Source of the DNA: Diadema setosum
Lineage: Eukaryota; Echinodermata; Echinoidea; Diadematoida; Diadematidae
Direction of reading: 5' to 3'
Length of the DNA: 64,000 nucleotides
NCBI GenBank assembly: GCA_033980235.1
Contig: CM067070.1
Span: 23,024,199-23,088,198 of the forward strand
Within the stretch, counting starts at the first letter, position 1, and the number at the start of each line of letters is the position of its first letter. The notes under the pieces were generated by a model, which did no database searches, was not told where the DNA came from, and was given only the letters and a program-made list of their open reading frames with translations. Made by a program: the position numbers and the translations under genes. Positions 9,891 through 59,657 of this stretch are shown here, in pieces.

Positions 9891-12090
9891 TATATGGTAT
9901 TGATTTTGATATTAAAGCATGGATGGGAGGATGGTGCTTTCTACGTTATGGGATCAAAACTGTGGAATCAGCTGTCTATTCAGTAACGCCAACTGTTATC
10001 TACAAAAAAATTCAAATCCAAACTTAAGACATAATATATGTTTCTCTCACACTGAGGATTATAGAACTGTAATAATCCATAATGTTAAAAAAAAAATGCG
10101 TTTTTATCTGGTAAGTGTTACCGTTTGTTATTCTTTTCCATTCTGTCATGTGTGGTATATATAATATGCTTTTATCTTTTCATTGTTTGAAGCGCCATGA
10201 GCAACAAAAGGTGGACATGTGCGTTATGCAAAATTATAGTATCCACTTTCACCATTATCATTATTTCTGTTGTTATTTTTGTTACTATTATTATCACTAT
10301 TATTAGTATTAGTAGTAGAAGTATAAGTAGTATAGTAATAATAATGATACTACTACTACTACTACTAGTAATAATAATAATATTGTTATTATTATTATCA
10401 TTATCATTATCAATAATAATGATAATAAAACAATAATTTTAGTTGGTCAAGTCAATTCATGTCCATTCCCTGTAAATTTCAAAACTTCGACTTTTGGGCC
10501 CTAAAATTTTACAAGCTTTACAAGCTAGCTTTTATGTAGGCTCCGTCATATTTCTGTTAAGACTTCTCTGAGACACCTCTATACCATGATATGACCATTA
10601 ACATTTGTGTTGAGTATATATTCTTTATTTTCTGCAATCAAAAGACATGGTTAGATTTTGTATTCTTATCTGTGGATTAATGTCAATGAATTTATTTCTT
10701 TGAGAAAAAAATGTGAAACGGAACTGAACTAACCTGAACTCAACCAGCAAACGCACACACACACACATATACATATAGAAAACTGGACGAAGTGGAGCTG
10801 ACGTTATATTTGAAGTGGTATTAAATATTTCCTTTTAATACAATTATTGTAGAAAAAATCTTACGCATCGTACGTATTTATGTCGTCGTTATTACACACA
10901 AATGTAAAAACATAACAGAAGTTCTCATAGCAGAAATAAGACAGTCTAGTATGATGGTGAACATTTAGAATCACCCGCATGTGTCTACATATCTGCTCTA
11001 TAAAGCAAGTCAAACTTGCACACGAATATAACACTGTGTTAAACAGAAAATGTGCCATAACATAACATACCAAAACAGATCCTATTAATACTAAATAAAC
11101 AATTAGTACTTGCATTTTCACGATGCCATAAAAAATCAGCTCTTCGAAGCACCGGCATTAAAATATTTTTGAGAGGCCGTTAGGTAAAAGTGTATCCATT
11201 ATCACAAAACAGCGCGAATTGGAAGTTATTGTGACTTTGTGACAGTGATATGGACTCCCGTCACGATCGCTGATATGTCTGTTTGGAAATAACTTGTAAG
11301 CTTTTTGACGGATTTGAAGTACACGTACTAAAACAATGAAAAATATTTCATTTCGTCTGTGTTTGTCTTTTTTGCGCGTTGATCATTCAAGAATTAAACA
11401 TCCGGTCACTTTTGTATTTTCTTTGAAAATTGGGATATTAATTCATTTGTATTTTTGATAACATGTTACAAAATTTCCCAAAGACATACACCTGGATTTC
11501 TGCTTAGATGTGTTAGTCACCTCCAGGTTCAATGATCCGGATTGATTTACAAACCCGTCAGGTTTACAATCATTCGAATCATACAATCAATCGAATAATA
11601 TGCACGTTATCTCACAAATAAGATACATCGTCTATGAGTATCCATGTATGGTTCTTATAAATGCTACCTATAAAGCTGACGCTAATAGTTATTACTAAAA
11701 AATAACCATAGTCAAAATAATGAGAACAATCATAACAGTACCGGCAGTCATATCTATATTCATATTCTCATGCATATTCATATTGTCATACGTATTAATT
11801 ACCTGCCCGAAGTACCTCTTCACCACGATAACCAAATATGAGCATTGTTTCCTAATATATACAATATAAAAAGTGTGCTGTATCAATTATCAAGCATCTC
11901 TCATCCAATTTCGATGACTTGCGAGCAACATATTTGGATTATTTGTAATGTACACAATACATCAAGGTCATTAAAATGGACTAGACCATGTCTAAAAATT
12001 ATATACGTTGATAAATAAGCATAATATGCATTTCTCATAAATATATTTGAAATATATATATACATATACATTTGCAGGAATGTTTTAATC
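9891..12090. other. Intergenic, low-complexity and AT-rich, no gene seen
   Basis: A degenerate trinucleotide tract (ATT, TAG, TACTAC) fills about 10240-10440 and produces long Ile/Leu/Ser frames that are not genes. The rest shows no splice-flanked coding segment that I can support. Confidence 0.5.
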
Positions 12091-12430
12091 AAAGACAAAC
12101 AAACAAACAAACTTTATTGTCAGTACTGCTATGAGCCATCGCCAAATGTATGAATAACCGTTTCGTATGACATTCATCACGTTCTTGCAGGATATCTCAG
12201 TGACTCCATACATCTTTGTTAGCAAAGAGAATGATCATTCATTTATAGATAGGTATACAGTTATCCGACGGAAGGTTAAATAGGGTACGTACAAAGCAAA
12301 ACAGACTACTGAAGTTTGCAGCCGGTGCCATCCGCCGTCATAAAGCAGGAGAAAACGTGAACTGATACGAAATGGACACAAATATCCAGTCTTTGAGGAA
12401 TCGAATCCCCACTCATACAATATCATCTGT
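12091..12430 (-). mobile_element. Possible tRNA-derived SINE
   Basis: On the minus strand a GGATTCGATTCC box-B-like word (about 12412-12401) is followed by about 300 bases and a tail of AATAAAGTTTGTTTGTTTG type (12117-12095). The pol III B box and repetitive tail suggest a SINE. A clear A box was not found. Confidence 0.4.
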
Positions 12431-13281
12431 TTATACTCAAAACAAGCAGACCAACAAAAAACTACATACCTGTACTACGTGACCGTATTTGTGTTGGCAA
12501 TATTCACGGAACCGACCCCTAGTATATACTGTGAACGTTTAGTCTCTGTGGTGCAATATTTAATGGTTGTATACTTTCTTTACAAAAATGTTCGTGGCAA
12601 AATGGATTCAGGTTTTCTTATAATCAACTCCTTTAACCCAAAAGTTCACCTGAACATTTTTTTTTTTTAAGAGCAACCCAGAAATGGAACCAGATTGGGA
12701 TTGACTGGAAGATGAAGAAAATGGTTAATCATTTAAGTCGCCAAAGTGAAACTTTTTGGTTTGCTGCAGCTTTTTATTAGAAATTGTCCATTTACTGCAT
12801 TTTTTTTTTCACTGCGTTGAGTTTGAATCTAATTTTGTTGTCAGTAGCAACTTAAAGATTCTCTCAGCTATGCCCTAAATTGTTCATAGTCTTTTCGGGT
12901 GGATAATTGTCAAAGTCCTCTTGATTACTTGTAAAGCTGGCTCTAAAATTGAAGATTATAAGATTAGAGTGGATGTTTTTATCGTTTTTAAAGTTGGAAC
13001 CGTTCACAATATAAACATACACAAAGTATAGAAAAAGGCATCGCAGGAATGCTTTGTAATTGGATTTTTCCGGCTATGATTTATATCATAACGACTATTT
13101 CTTGCAGATGGTATAGCTCGCAAAACTGCCATGTAGTGGACAGCGTCGCTAGAAAAAAAAAACAACAACAACAACATTAACACACACACACACACACACA
13201 TACGCACACACAACCCACGAACACATGCCGTGAACAGTTACTTCACATTGTAAAAATTCATGAAAGCTCAAGTTTAATTAC
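12431..13281. other. No gene seen; short microsatellites
   Basis: This is downstream flank or 3' region of the minus-strand receptor gene. It holds a (CAA)n/(CA)n tract at about 13150-13200. No polyadenylation site can be assigned with confidence. Confidence 0.4.
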
Positions 13282-13341
13282 CTTCAAGAATCGAGGATAT
13301 TCTCTGTGACATACTTTTAGGAGTTTGTCACAAAAACCTCC
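13282..13341 (-). CDS. Candidate C-terminal tail exon of the receptor pseudokinase
   Basis: On the minus strand TATGTTTTTGCAG is followed by 60 open bases ending TTGAAG before gtaatt. It enters in phase 0, matching the last kinase exon, and leaves in phase 0. It reads GGFCDKLLKVCHREYPRFLK. It is short and has no family match, so the support is splice motifs and phase only. If it is real, at least one more exon with the stop lies to the left. Confidence 0.35.
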
Positions 13342-14849
13342 CTGCAAAAACATAGTACTTACGTAATATCACTTGAAAGATAATATCGACTTGTTAGTAA
13401 AGTGCGTCGTAAATGGTTGTGCATCGAAAGGAAATCAGTGCCCTAAATAATTCTGCGTTTGCAGAAATCCAAAATGACGATAATTCTGATAACAAAGAGT
13501 CGCCATCGCCGTAAAGACGTCATTATAGATGATGATAAAATTATACATTGGTAGCTACAATTGTATACCAGAGAAATAATGAGAAAGAAACTTGATAGTA
13601 ATTACTAATGCAATTTCTACGGACGACATCTACCAAGTCTACAGGTTTCGAGAATGAGGGCATATAGGACCAAAACTCAAGAATAATTTAATGTCAATAA
13701 AAAGAATAATTGTGATGATTACCATGAGATGTAACTGACTCATTAGAGTCTCCTATGAAAAATGATTGATGAACCATTACATTTGTTTTTTGGAACACGA
13801 GTTTAAAACAAAAAACAAGCAAACAAATAAACAAAGAACTTTACAACGACACTCCTCTTCAAACGCATGTTCAATGGACATTTATAATGGTATCTTAACA
13901 CTATTCCAATCAAAGTGTGTCCATTGAAAGCACTTTGAATGACGATCCTGGTCGACCAATCAGATGACGACCTTTCTTAGCTCCGCCAAGCTTTGGAAAA
14001 CGCCAATAGAATCTGCACGAAAACTAAAATCAAGTTATTCTTTCGGGTGCGAAAATATGTCTTTTGTAATGTCAGTTGTACGATTTCCATGTTTATCTCC
14101 GAAAGACGAAGTTGCATAGAGCATGCTAATTAATAAGAGACACGTTCACTTCGATGTTGACGTATAGTTATCCACATCACACATAGTTGTCATAAGATAT
14201 GTCAAATATAATCATTGACCGGTGACACCACCTTTTGATTCTCTCTCGTGCGGGGAAAGGGGGCGCCGTTCACTCCGGAATGTTTGCGTATACGTCTTCA
14301 TCGTCCATGTTATTCAATGATATATAATCCTGGAGAGGGAGAAAATGAAGAGACAGAATTAACACATTGTCCCCCTAGGTATATCAACTATCGCATAAAC
14401 CGTTCCCATAACAGCCTAGTAAAACACATAAGCGAAAACTGGTTGCCGATCTCCAAGAATTCTGGCGACTATTATGGACAACATAATAATTAGCGACGAA
14501 ATCCAAACTTTTCGGTCGGAGACTGGTTGCCGACTACCTATTGCTGACCATTTGCGAACCAGTTGACGCTTTACGAACGTATGCAAACAACAACGACAAA
14601 TAATGATCATGATGATGAGTGGGAGACTGCTACCAGAACGGTTTGCAAACTGTTTTTTTTTCACAATTTGTGACAACCAACTACCGACCTGTGATTTCGG
14701 AGGTCGTGGATTTTTTATTATTTTTTTTTTAATGTTTTGCTTACGTGACCAGAGCCTTACCAAATGGCCAAGAGTTAGACAGTACCGTTAGATGATGTTT
14801 GAAAACGTACTGTGATAAATGCAATTTTGCAATACCGTTCTTTCTGGGG

Positions 14850-14918
<69 letters not shown>

Positions 14919-14976
14919 TGTGTATGTGTGTGTGTTTCATCTCCGGAATTTATGGAATGCTCACACCCCTCACAAT
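13342..14976. other. Receptor 3' intron or flank, no gene seen
   Basis: No coding exon is supported. Around 14430-14720 words such as CTGGTTGCCGA and CTACCGACC recur imperfectly, as in an old repeat. A (TG)n microsatellite of about 85 bases lies at 14853-14935. Confidence 0.4.
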
Positions 14977-15524
14977 ACAGTCAAGACTGACTTACTTAGC
15001 GGCCACATGTCTATAGCGGTCACTGAAAAATCCCAACGAGAGAAAAACTGTTACAGACCCTCTGTATAGCAGCCACCTGTCTAACGCGGCCAGCGGCCAC
15101 AATATTGGTTTCCCGCTGAAGATTTTAACCCGTCTATAGCGGCCAAAGAGCCGATAATTCAGTTTCTGCTTTGTAGCCGTGCCAGTCATTCATAGGCATG
15201 CCAACGTTCAGTGATCGCCACCGCTGCATTCATCACTCATTCAGTCATAATAATGCTATAGTGTTAAGCTTTCTTCACGACTGTACACATGCTACAGTGC
15301 AACAATTTCATAAACACCGGCATTGTTCAATGAATGAAACACACGTGTGCATACGTACACACATACATGTACATGTAAGTAAATGTACATGATGTACGTA
15401 TGCATATATGGTACATGTACGCAAATGCACACAAAGTTGAATAACCTCTCTATAGCGGCCACCTGTCTATAGCGGCCACTTTTTCGTCTCCTTTGGATGG
15501 CCGCTATAGACAAGTTTGACTATA
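14977..15524. mobile_element. MITE with TATAGCGGCCAC subterminal repeats, copy 1
   Basis: The left end TACAGTCAAGACTGACTTAC then AGCGGCCAC is mirrored at the right end by GGCCGCTATAGACAAGTTTGACTATA. The word CTGTCTATAGCGGCCAC is repeated several times inside, facing both ways. There is no transposase. The same family is at 54595-55278. It lies in the intron after the last certain kinase exon. Confidence 0.75.
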
Positions 15525-15887
15525 ATTCATTACCTGATTTTCAATAACTTTCTAAACAAATGATTTCTGATGAACATTATTTACACGTATATCACATGTC
15601 GATCTCCCTTCGACTTAAGTTAACTATGTCTGTTTTAATGTTGTTTAAGAAAAGGGGAATGCTTCTTTTTTCCTCTCTGCAAATTGGTCATGAATAACCA
15701 TTTTGCTATATAATTGACATTTGTGGCTTGTATTATTTGATTAGCGAAACAGTCTGAATTGGGTTTTCTTGCGTAAGTCACTTGAATAAGAAGTTAAATC
15801 GTTATATTTCATGAGTTACTGTCTAGTCGATTTTATAACAAAAACAATAACCCTGAGATGTTTTATAATAAAGTGAAGCAAACTTAC

Positions 15888-53549
<37,662 letters not shown>

Positions 53550-54594
53550 GTTGCGTCGCCGTTGCCGACTGATAAACGAAGATTCAGAAGCGATTCTCGC
53601 CAGAACGTGGGCTGTGTCGTTGTGTTTCTACTGTCTTGTTCTCTCCTGTCTTTGTAAAAAAAAAAAAAAAAAAAAGTTTAATGTATTCACAAGACTCCTT
53701 TGAGTGGTTCACAATTTACAAGCATGCTTTTCAGTGAACCTCTTAGTTCTTTCTTTTTTCCCCTCCAAACATAACTTTGTATTTTGCCGGTATGCATGTA
53801 TAATTTCGTATTTGTTAACCATTATCTACCATGTAAAGTCGAATTCATGCCTATGTTACATCTTCTGATTCATTTCGTGTTATGTTTGACGAAAAAAGAA
53901 AGAAGGAATGAAATAAATGAAATGAAATGAAATGAATGACGGCTCTGCATATAAATAGTAAATCAACCATACGAGGACATCGGTCGCAATAATACTTCTA
54001 AAGCGTGACGGTTATTGCCTCAAAACTGTTTTACTGATTTGCAAATACTCATACACAATATATACACATACATACACTCACGTACACAATACACATACAC
54101 AAACACATACACACACACAACCCAACCACACAACATGCATGCAATAAATATTACATGATTTCTGTTTTTCTTTGTATTCCTTAAACACAACCGCGTGCTG
54201 CATGACATTCTTTTTCGATTTATCACTGTTTATTACAACACTAAGATAGTTTGATGGGACTTTGTTGTTGTTTTTTCATCTCTTAAGAAGAAAAAGATTT
54301 ATTGGTGATTTGTATATCAGCTCATTGATAAGAGAAAAGAATGTTATCAAGACGATAGGATCACCATCCCATTTAAGCAATATATTTTTTTAAACATGTA
54401 AAAAAAATATATTCCTTGTTGTTGTTGTTGGGGTTTTTTTTTTTGCATCTGAAGATTTCGATGAAAATTCTGCCATTCTGAGCATGCGGAGACTTGACTA
54501 TCGAAGAAAATAATGATAGTGATTGGACCCCCAAAACTATAATCAATCAATTCTTTGTCTGTCTCATCTCTCTTCATGAGTGTGTAAAGTGTCT
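53550..54594. other. Upstream region of the receptor gene
   Basis: It should hold the 5' UTR and promoter. No TATA box or initiator can be assigned securely. An A-rich tract (53657-53675), GAAAT-type repeats (about 53905-53937) and a CA-rich tract (54055-54120) are present. Confidence 0.4.
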
Positions 54595-55278
54595 GTACAA
54601 TCGAACCTGCCTTAACGGCCACCTTTCTATAGCGGACGTCTGCCGTATAGGGGTCATCCCATCAGACCGACATCCACGAGTCATCGAGCCCATGAGTTTG
54701 ACACTAGACAAAGAAGGTCCATGGTATGCGTTCGACACTATAGGTATATGAGAGAGAGAAAAAAAAAAAAACAGCCCACGGTTCGGCATTATACAACACG
54801 GGGCTGAATGTGTCGGTCTGGTGGGCCTTGTTTGCTTAGTTTCGAACTCATGGGTTGTAGGACTCGTGGACTGTATATGACTCAGGGGCTGTATGAGTCG
54901 TGGGCTGAATGATTCGTGGGTTACGGTCTCGTGACGTGCACTCGCCATATACGTCTAGTAAAAAGGCCCCACGAGAGAAAAGCCATGTTAAAGACCCCGT
55001 GTATGGTGGCCACCAACTTTATAACAGATTTTACCCTGTGTATAGCGGCCATAACAGACCAATACGGATCCGCAGCCGAGCCAGTAGTGTGTTCTTCTAC
55101 TTTGCAGCCGTCATACCGGCCATGACTCTGGGTGGCGAACAGTTCAACGATGATACATGTTTAATATATATGAGTAAAGCACACGACATGTCGGTGAATC
55201 TGTCTTTAGAGGTCATCTGTCTAAAACGGCCACTATTTTTGTCTCCCTTTGTGGCGGCTATAATAAGGTCTGAATATT
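54595..55278. mobile_element. MITE with AGCGGCCAC subterminal repeats, copy 2
   Basis: TACAATCGAACCTGCCTTAA then CGGCCACC at the left and CGGCTATAATAAGGTCTGAATA at the right match the family at 14977-15524. The centre (54800-54930) repeats words like TCGTGGGCTGAATGA and ATGAGTCGTGGGCTG imperfectly, a small internal minisatellite. Confidence 0.7.
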
Positions 55279-55966
55279 AAATCGTCGAGGCTGCGGTCTT
55301 CGTGGTCTTGTGGTGCAAATCGATTGGAAAGGTCAAATAATCATTCCGATTAAATTAGTTTTGTTCTTATTGAGGTGTGCCCTTGCGTTCAACAGAAAAA
55401 AAAACCCACATACACATACACAAGCAAATGCAAATAAGAAGTGTTGTTTTCAGCTCGTTTGGGGGATTTTTTTTAAAGCATTAATCACCTTTGTTTGTTT
55501 GTTTTGTTTTGTTTTGTTTTTTTTATAAAGCTACCTATTATATGTGACGTACTGGTTAGTACCCCGGACACCTACGAAAGTTCAGAGAGAAAAAAAAAAA
55601 AAAAATGGCTCGAGACTGGGACCATGCCGTGTGAGGCGAGGGAAGAATAAAGTTTTTGTTACTTTAAGGTTGATATCATTGGTGGTCATTGGTGGTGATG
55701 ATTTGTTTTAGTGTCAGAAGGGGTGACATGTTGTTGTGCCACCAGGATTTCCCTCCCTTTACTAATAAGTGTCTTATTGCAACAAGTTTCCCTCTCTCGC
55801 GCTTTTAAGTCAAGTCATGCACCGAAATCAACTTCTCACACACACATCCATTATAACAGTACAAATAATTGGTAGCCGCCTTCCTGTTGCTGTTGTTGTT
55901 GTTGTGTTGTGTGCTGTTGTCTGTTGTTGTCCCTATTTCTGTGTTTTTTATTTATTATTAATGAAG

Positions 55967-56014
<48 letters not shown>

Positions 56015-56081
56015 CGTGAATCCGAACAACGTTACATTGTACGCATCAAACTATTTCTATTATCCATCTGCTGAAATGATA
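55279..56081. other. Intergenic, no gene seen
   Basis: It contains (TGTTG)n near 55880-55930 and a (GA)n microsatellite at 55965-56012. Confidence 0.6.
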
Positions 56082-56471
56082 TTTAAAGGGATCATATCGT
56101 TTTGGTTGATACCTAATTTCAGGTTTCTAACATTTTTGGTGAGATAATGAGAAACCTCTTTTGAAATATGAAAGACCATGTAATTCTAAGAGGAATTCAA
56201 CTATCACTTGATGAAAATTAGTTTTGAAAAGGCTGAGATATCCAAACCAGAGTGATGTTCATAAAAGGTGGGACCCACCTTTCATTACGATCGCTTCGTT
56301 TTACTTTGTTTTTGGATTTCTCAGTCATTCCAAAACCGATTTTCCTCAAATAGATTTTGAATTCCTCTTTAAATGGTATGGTCTGTATATTTCAGAAATG
56401 GTTTCTTGGTATCTAGCAAAAAGTTAAAAGCCCTATTCTCATCTCCAGCAATGCTTTACCATCCCTTTTAA
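56082..56471. mobile_element. Hairpin MITE family A, copy 4
   Basis: TTTAAAGGGATCATATCGTT at the left and TTACCATCCCTTTTAA at the right, with inner arms as in copy 1. Confidence 0.85.
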
Positions 56472-56883
56472 CATTGTTTAAAGCAACGTCATAACCGCAT
56501 ATACATTGCTGCAGAATACCATCTTCTCGCTACATTTATGCTTGAGTGTTGTATAGTAAGAATTGAATTGACAACTTACGTTGGAATGATTCAAACAATG
56601 GATTAAAAAAAAGCTTTTGATTTTATTTTTTTTAATATTTTATGTCTGGTTAAATCATACACCAAATGCCTAAAATTAAACCGGAAAATTACGTACCAGT
56701 ACACGCATGTATGGCCAGGCAGAAAATTTCCAAGAAAAAAAATACAACAAAGCAAAGCAGAACAAATCGGATGAATGCAAGACAAAAAGAAAACAAAAAC
56801 AGGAAGAATTTGACAGGCGTGGGAATTATGTAGACATGACTGTACTTGACCGTTAACAGACTCATAAGTGACAATCATCCAAT

Positions 56884-57215
56884 CAGATTGATTGATTGAT
56901 TGATTGATTTTTGTTTATAAATGTAATGTTTAATGATTTGATACAATGATACGTTGATGTTTTTATTTATATAATGTTTGCATTAATATTTTATTCTTCA
57001 TCAATAGTTACCAATTGTACAAAGCAATTTACACAAAATCTTTACATCAATTTCGTAATCAATTTCATCAATAGACACAAATTATACAAACCAATTTATG
57101 CAAAGTCTTTACATCAATTTCGATTGCTTGATTGATCGATTGATTGATTGATCGATCGATTGACTGATTGAGGAATTGAGGGGTTGATTGATGGACTGAT
57201 TTGATTTGATTTGAT
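56884..57215. repeat. (GATT)n arrays and a short tandem duplication
   Basis: (GATT)n lies at 56884-56911 and about 57123-57200. Between them a segment with CCAATT...ACAAA...TCTTTACATCAATTTCG occurs twice (about 57010-57050 and 57083-57123). Confidence 0.8.
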
Positions 57216-57892
57216 TTTTGTGTTCCTTTGTTAAACAAGGACCCAAAACAAAGTCAGTTGGACAAAGCTATTGAGTAATATTAAAGATAGTGGAAATACT
57301 TGATTGCTGATGCATTGGTGAGATAAAAGACAATGCATTGCGAGCCACTGAGACGCATTTCATGAAACTCTACAACTTGAAGGCCATAGATTACAGATAG
57401 GATTATAGTTAACAATTTGCCAGCTGAACTTTTTTTTTTTATATCACAAGCATGCTAAATCTGGGTATAATTAAGGTTCTCAAACCAGTTCAGAAGTTGA
57501 AGTGAATATTCTCTCAATTCAACTCCAGATCAACTCCAGATAAATAGAGTATGATGAAATAAACGGAATCGTACGGGTTTCAAGCAAATCAAAAATAAAG
57601 AAAAAAAAAGTACATTCACGTAAGACTCCATTGTGAGATTTGTGAGTTGGTGGTATCTGCAATATTCCATGGAGCTGACGTATACTCTGGTTTAGCTCCA
57701 CGAATGACTAATGACTTGTCGAAGTTACATACTGTGTGCGAGTGTCCGAGGATATCAGAGTCTTATGAAAACATAAGATTATGTTAAACCACATTTTCAT
57801 AACTTTCTATTTTTTTTCGGAGAAATATTATGAAACTTTTTGTTTTGGTTTGCTTTGGTCTGCGTAGAACAGATTCAATTTCACTGGCTGTC

Positions 57893-57985
57893 AGGCCGAA
57901 GCTCGGAGGTGAAGTGGACAAGTAGTCCTACGCTTGTCCGGTGATCGGGATGTCGTAGGTTCGAATCCTTCCTGAGTGTATTCCC
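57893..57985 (+). repeat. tRNA-like SINE head
   Basis: GCTCGGAGGTGAAGTGGACA resembles an A-box region, and GTAGGTTCGAATCCTTCC contains a near-perfect pol III B box at tRNA spacing. There is no closing acceptor stem, so this is a SINE rather than a tRNA gene. Confidence 0.5.
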
Positions 57986-59523
57986 GTAAATGATATTAAT
58001 CACGGTTGCTACTAAATACTGACTGATTTGACGTTTATTTACGTCGATGTAAAGGCATTATGTGAATCAATTGCAATGAAAAAACGAAATGAATATCTAC
58101 ATTATCATAACGTTGTTTTCACGTCACTGGGAAAGTTATTTCCCAAAACATTTGATATGCATAGATTGAGTGAATGTAAAGAGATAAATGAAATGGTTGG
58201 TGAAAATAATTCTAATTAAGACACTCTTATATTCATTACCCAGACCTGATCGTGAGATACATTAAGCAAAAGGCATTCTCCGTAAGCTTCTGGAGATGTT
58301 AAAGGTCACGCGCTCTGACTATTTTCTTGATATCGTGCTATATTGTGACGTCATTCTTATAGTTTTAGCATCTGGTTCGAGTCCATTGACAGTATGTATA
58401 GAGCGGTATAATGCCATTTGACAAGCCACTGTTTCCTCACTGGCTTGTCTCTCAGAAGGAAGTTCGAACAGACCGTCTCGTCAACTCTTAGTAGCTTTTA
58501 AAGCATTTCAGTGACTCTTTAGTTAAATAAATCTAACACACACACAAACACAGAATCTCGCACAAGATTGTGAGCCGATGTTAAAATTTCCCGCTTCAGT
58601 GTTTACGATGACTAGAGCTTAAAGTAAATCGAACTTTCCCACCAACTCTATATTTCCTGGTATGACTTGACAGTATTCGGTATAATGATTTTCCTGTAAT
58701 TGTTGGCATTTTTTTTTACGTTTTTTGTTTTACTTCTGGTGGTCGTTATACATGATGGTTCACATATTTTGGAACATTCTCAGAAGTAGTAATGAGCTAT
58801 TCCTGTCCGGAAGTGTTACCGATGACGCAAAAAAAAAAAACACAACAACAACAACAACAAAACAAAACTCATGTTCATTCCTGGATACCACAGAATTTAA
58901 AATCAAAGTGTACACATGTTCTCCACTGATGTGTTTATTGCCTCATAAAGCAATGTAGGCCTATTACCTCTAACAAAAATAAACAACAAACAAACAAACA
59001 AACAATAATGATCAATTTTCTATCATTTCATTTACATGATGTTGCAAATTATTCAACCATACATGTGTTTGTTCTACTGTATATAGATGATATCAAACTG
59101 ATATGAACATAACAGAATTCCATCAATAGAAAAAAAAAAATCGCAAGAAATAAGAGAGAAAAAAAAAACCCGATATGATAATGGAGAACTAGGGCATATG
59201 CGGCTGCATATAACTGTGAAATCTCTATCATTACCTTGCTCGACAGTTTGTAGAAGACTAATCGTAAACCTTGTGTACGAGTTCATGACAAAATCTTTGA
59301 TGGAATTCCACACATTGTTGATATTGACTTATACTTGTTATAGCAGCCATTCCATCGTGACTCGCGTGACATTTTGACTAAAACCTGACTTTCCTTTGTG
59401 CGCCATTTCTGACGTGGTTCTTTGGCTTCATTTTCAATACCTATATGGACTATGGTTTTGGTGTTATATAGTCGGGTAGAAACATTTTGGCTCTAACACT
59501 TACATCTTTAGAGAAATTGTCAT
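57986..59523. other. Intergenic, no gene seen
   Basis: Short (CAA)n and (CAAA)n tracts at about 58838-58866 and 58983-59005. No supported gene. Confidence 0.5.
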
Positions 59524-59657
59524 TTGTTATCAAATTAACTTTTGATACCCCTTAGAATTGCATGCTCTTTGACATCTTATAGCTTGGTTTCTGAATATCT
59601 CGCAAAACGTTAAAAGCTAAATCCTCACCTCACCCAGAACTGTACACACCCTTTAAA
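59524..59657. mobile_element. Hairpin MITE family A, copy 5 (one arm)
   Basis: AACTTTTGATACCCCTTAGA through ACTGTACACACCCTTTAA corresponds, reversed, to the left arm of copy 2. The other arm is missing. Confidence 0.7.

Noticed and set aside
10115..10436. Ile/Ser/Leu-rich frames
   Set aside because: They arise from degenerate ATT/TAG trinucleotide tracts; no domain or splice context.
57893..57985. A tRNA gene
   Set aside because: The B box is good, but I could not draw an acceptor stem or anticodon arm, so a SINE head is likelier.
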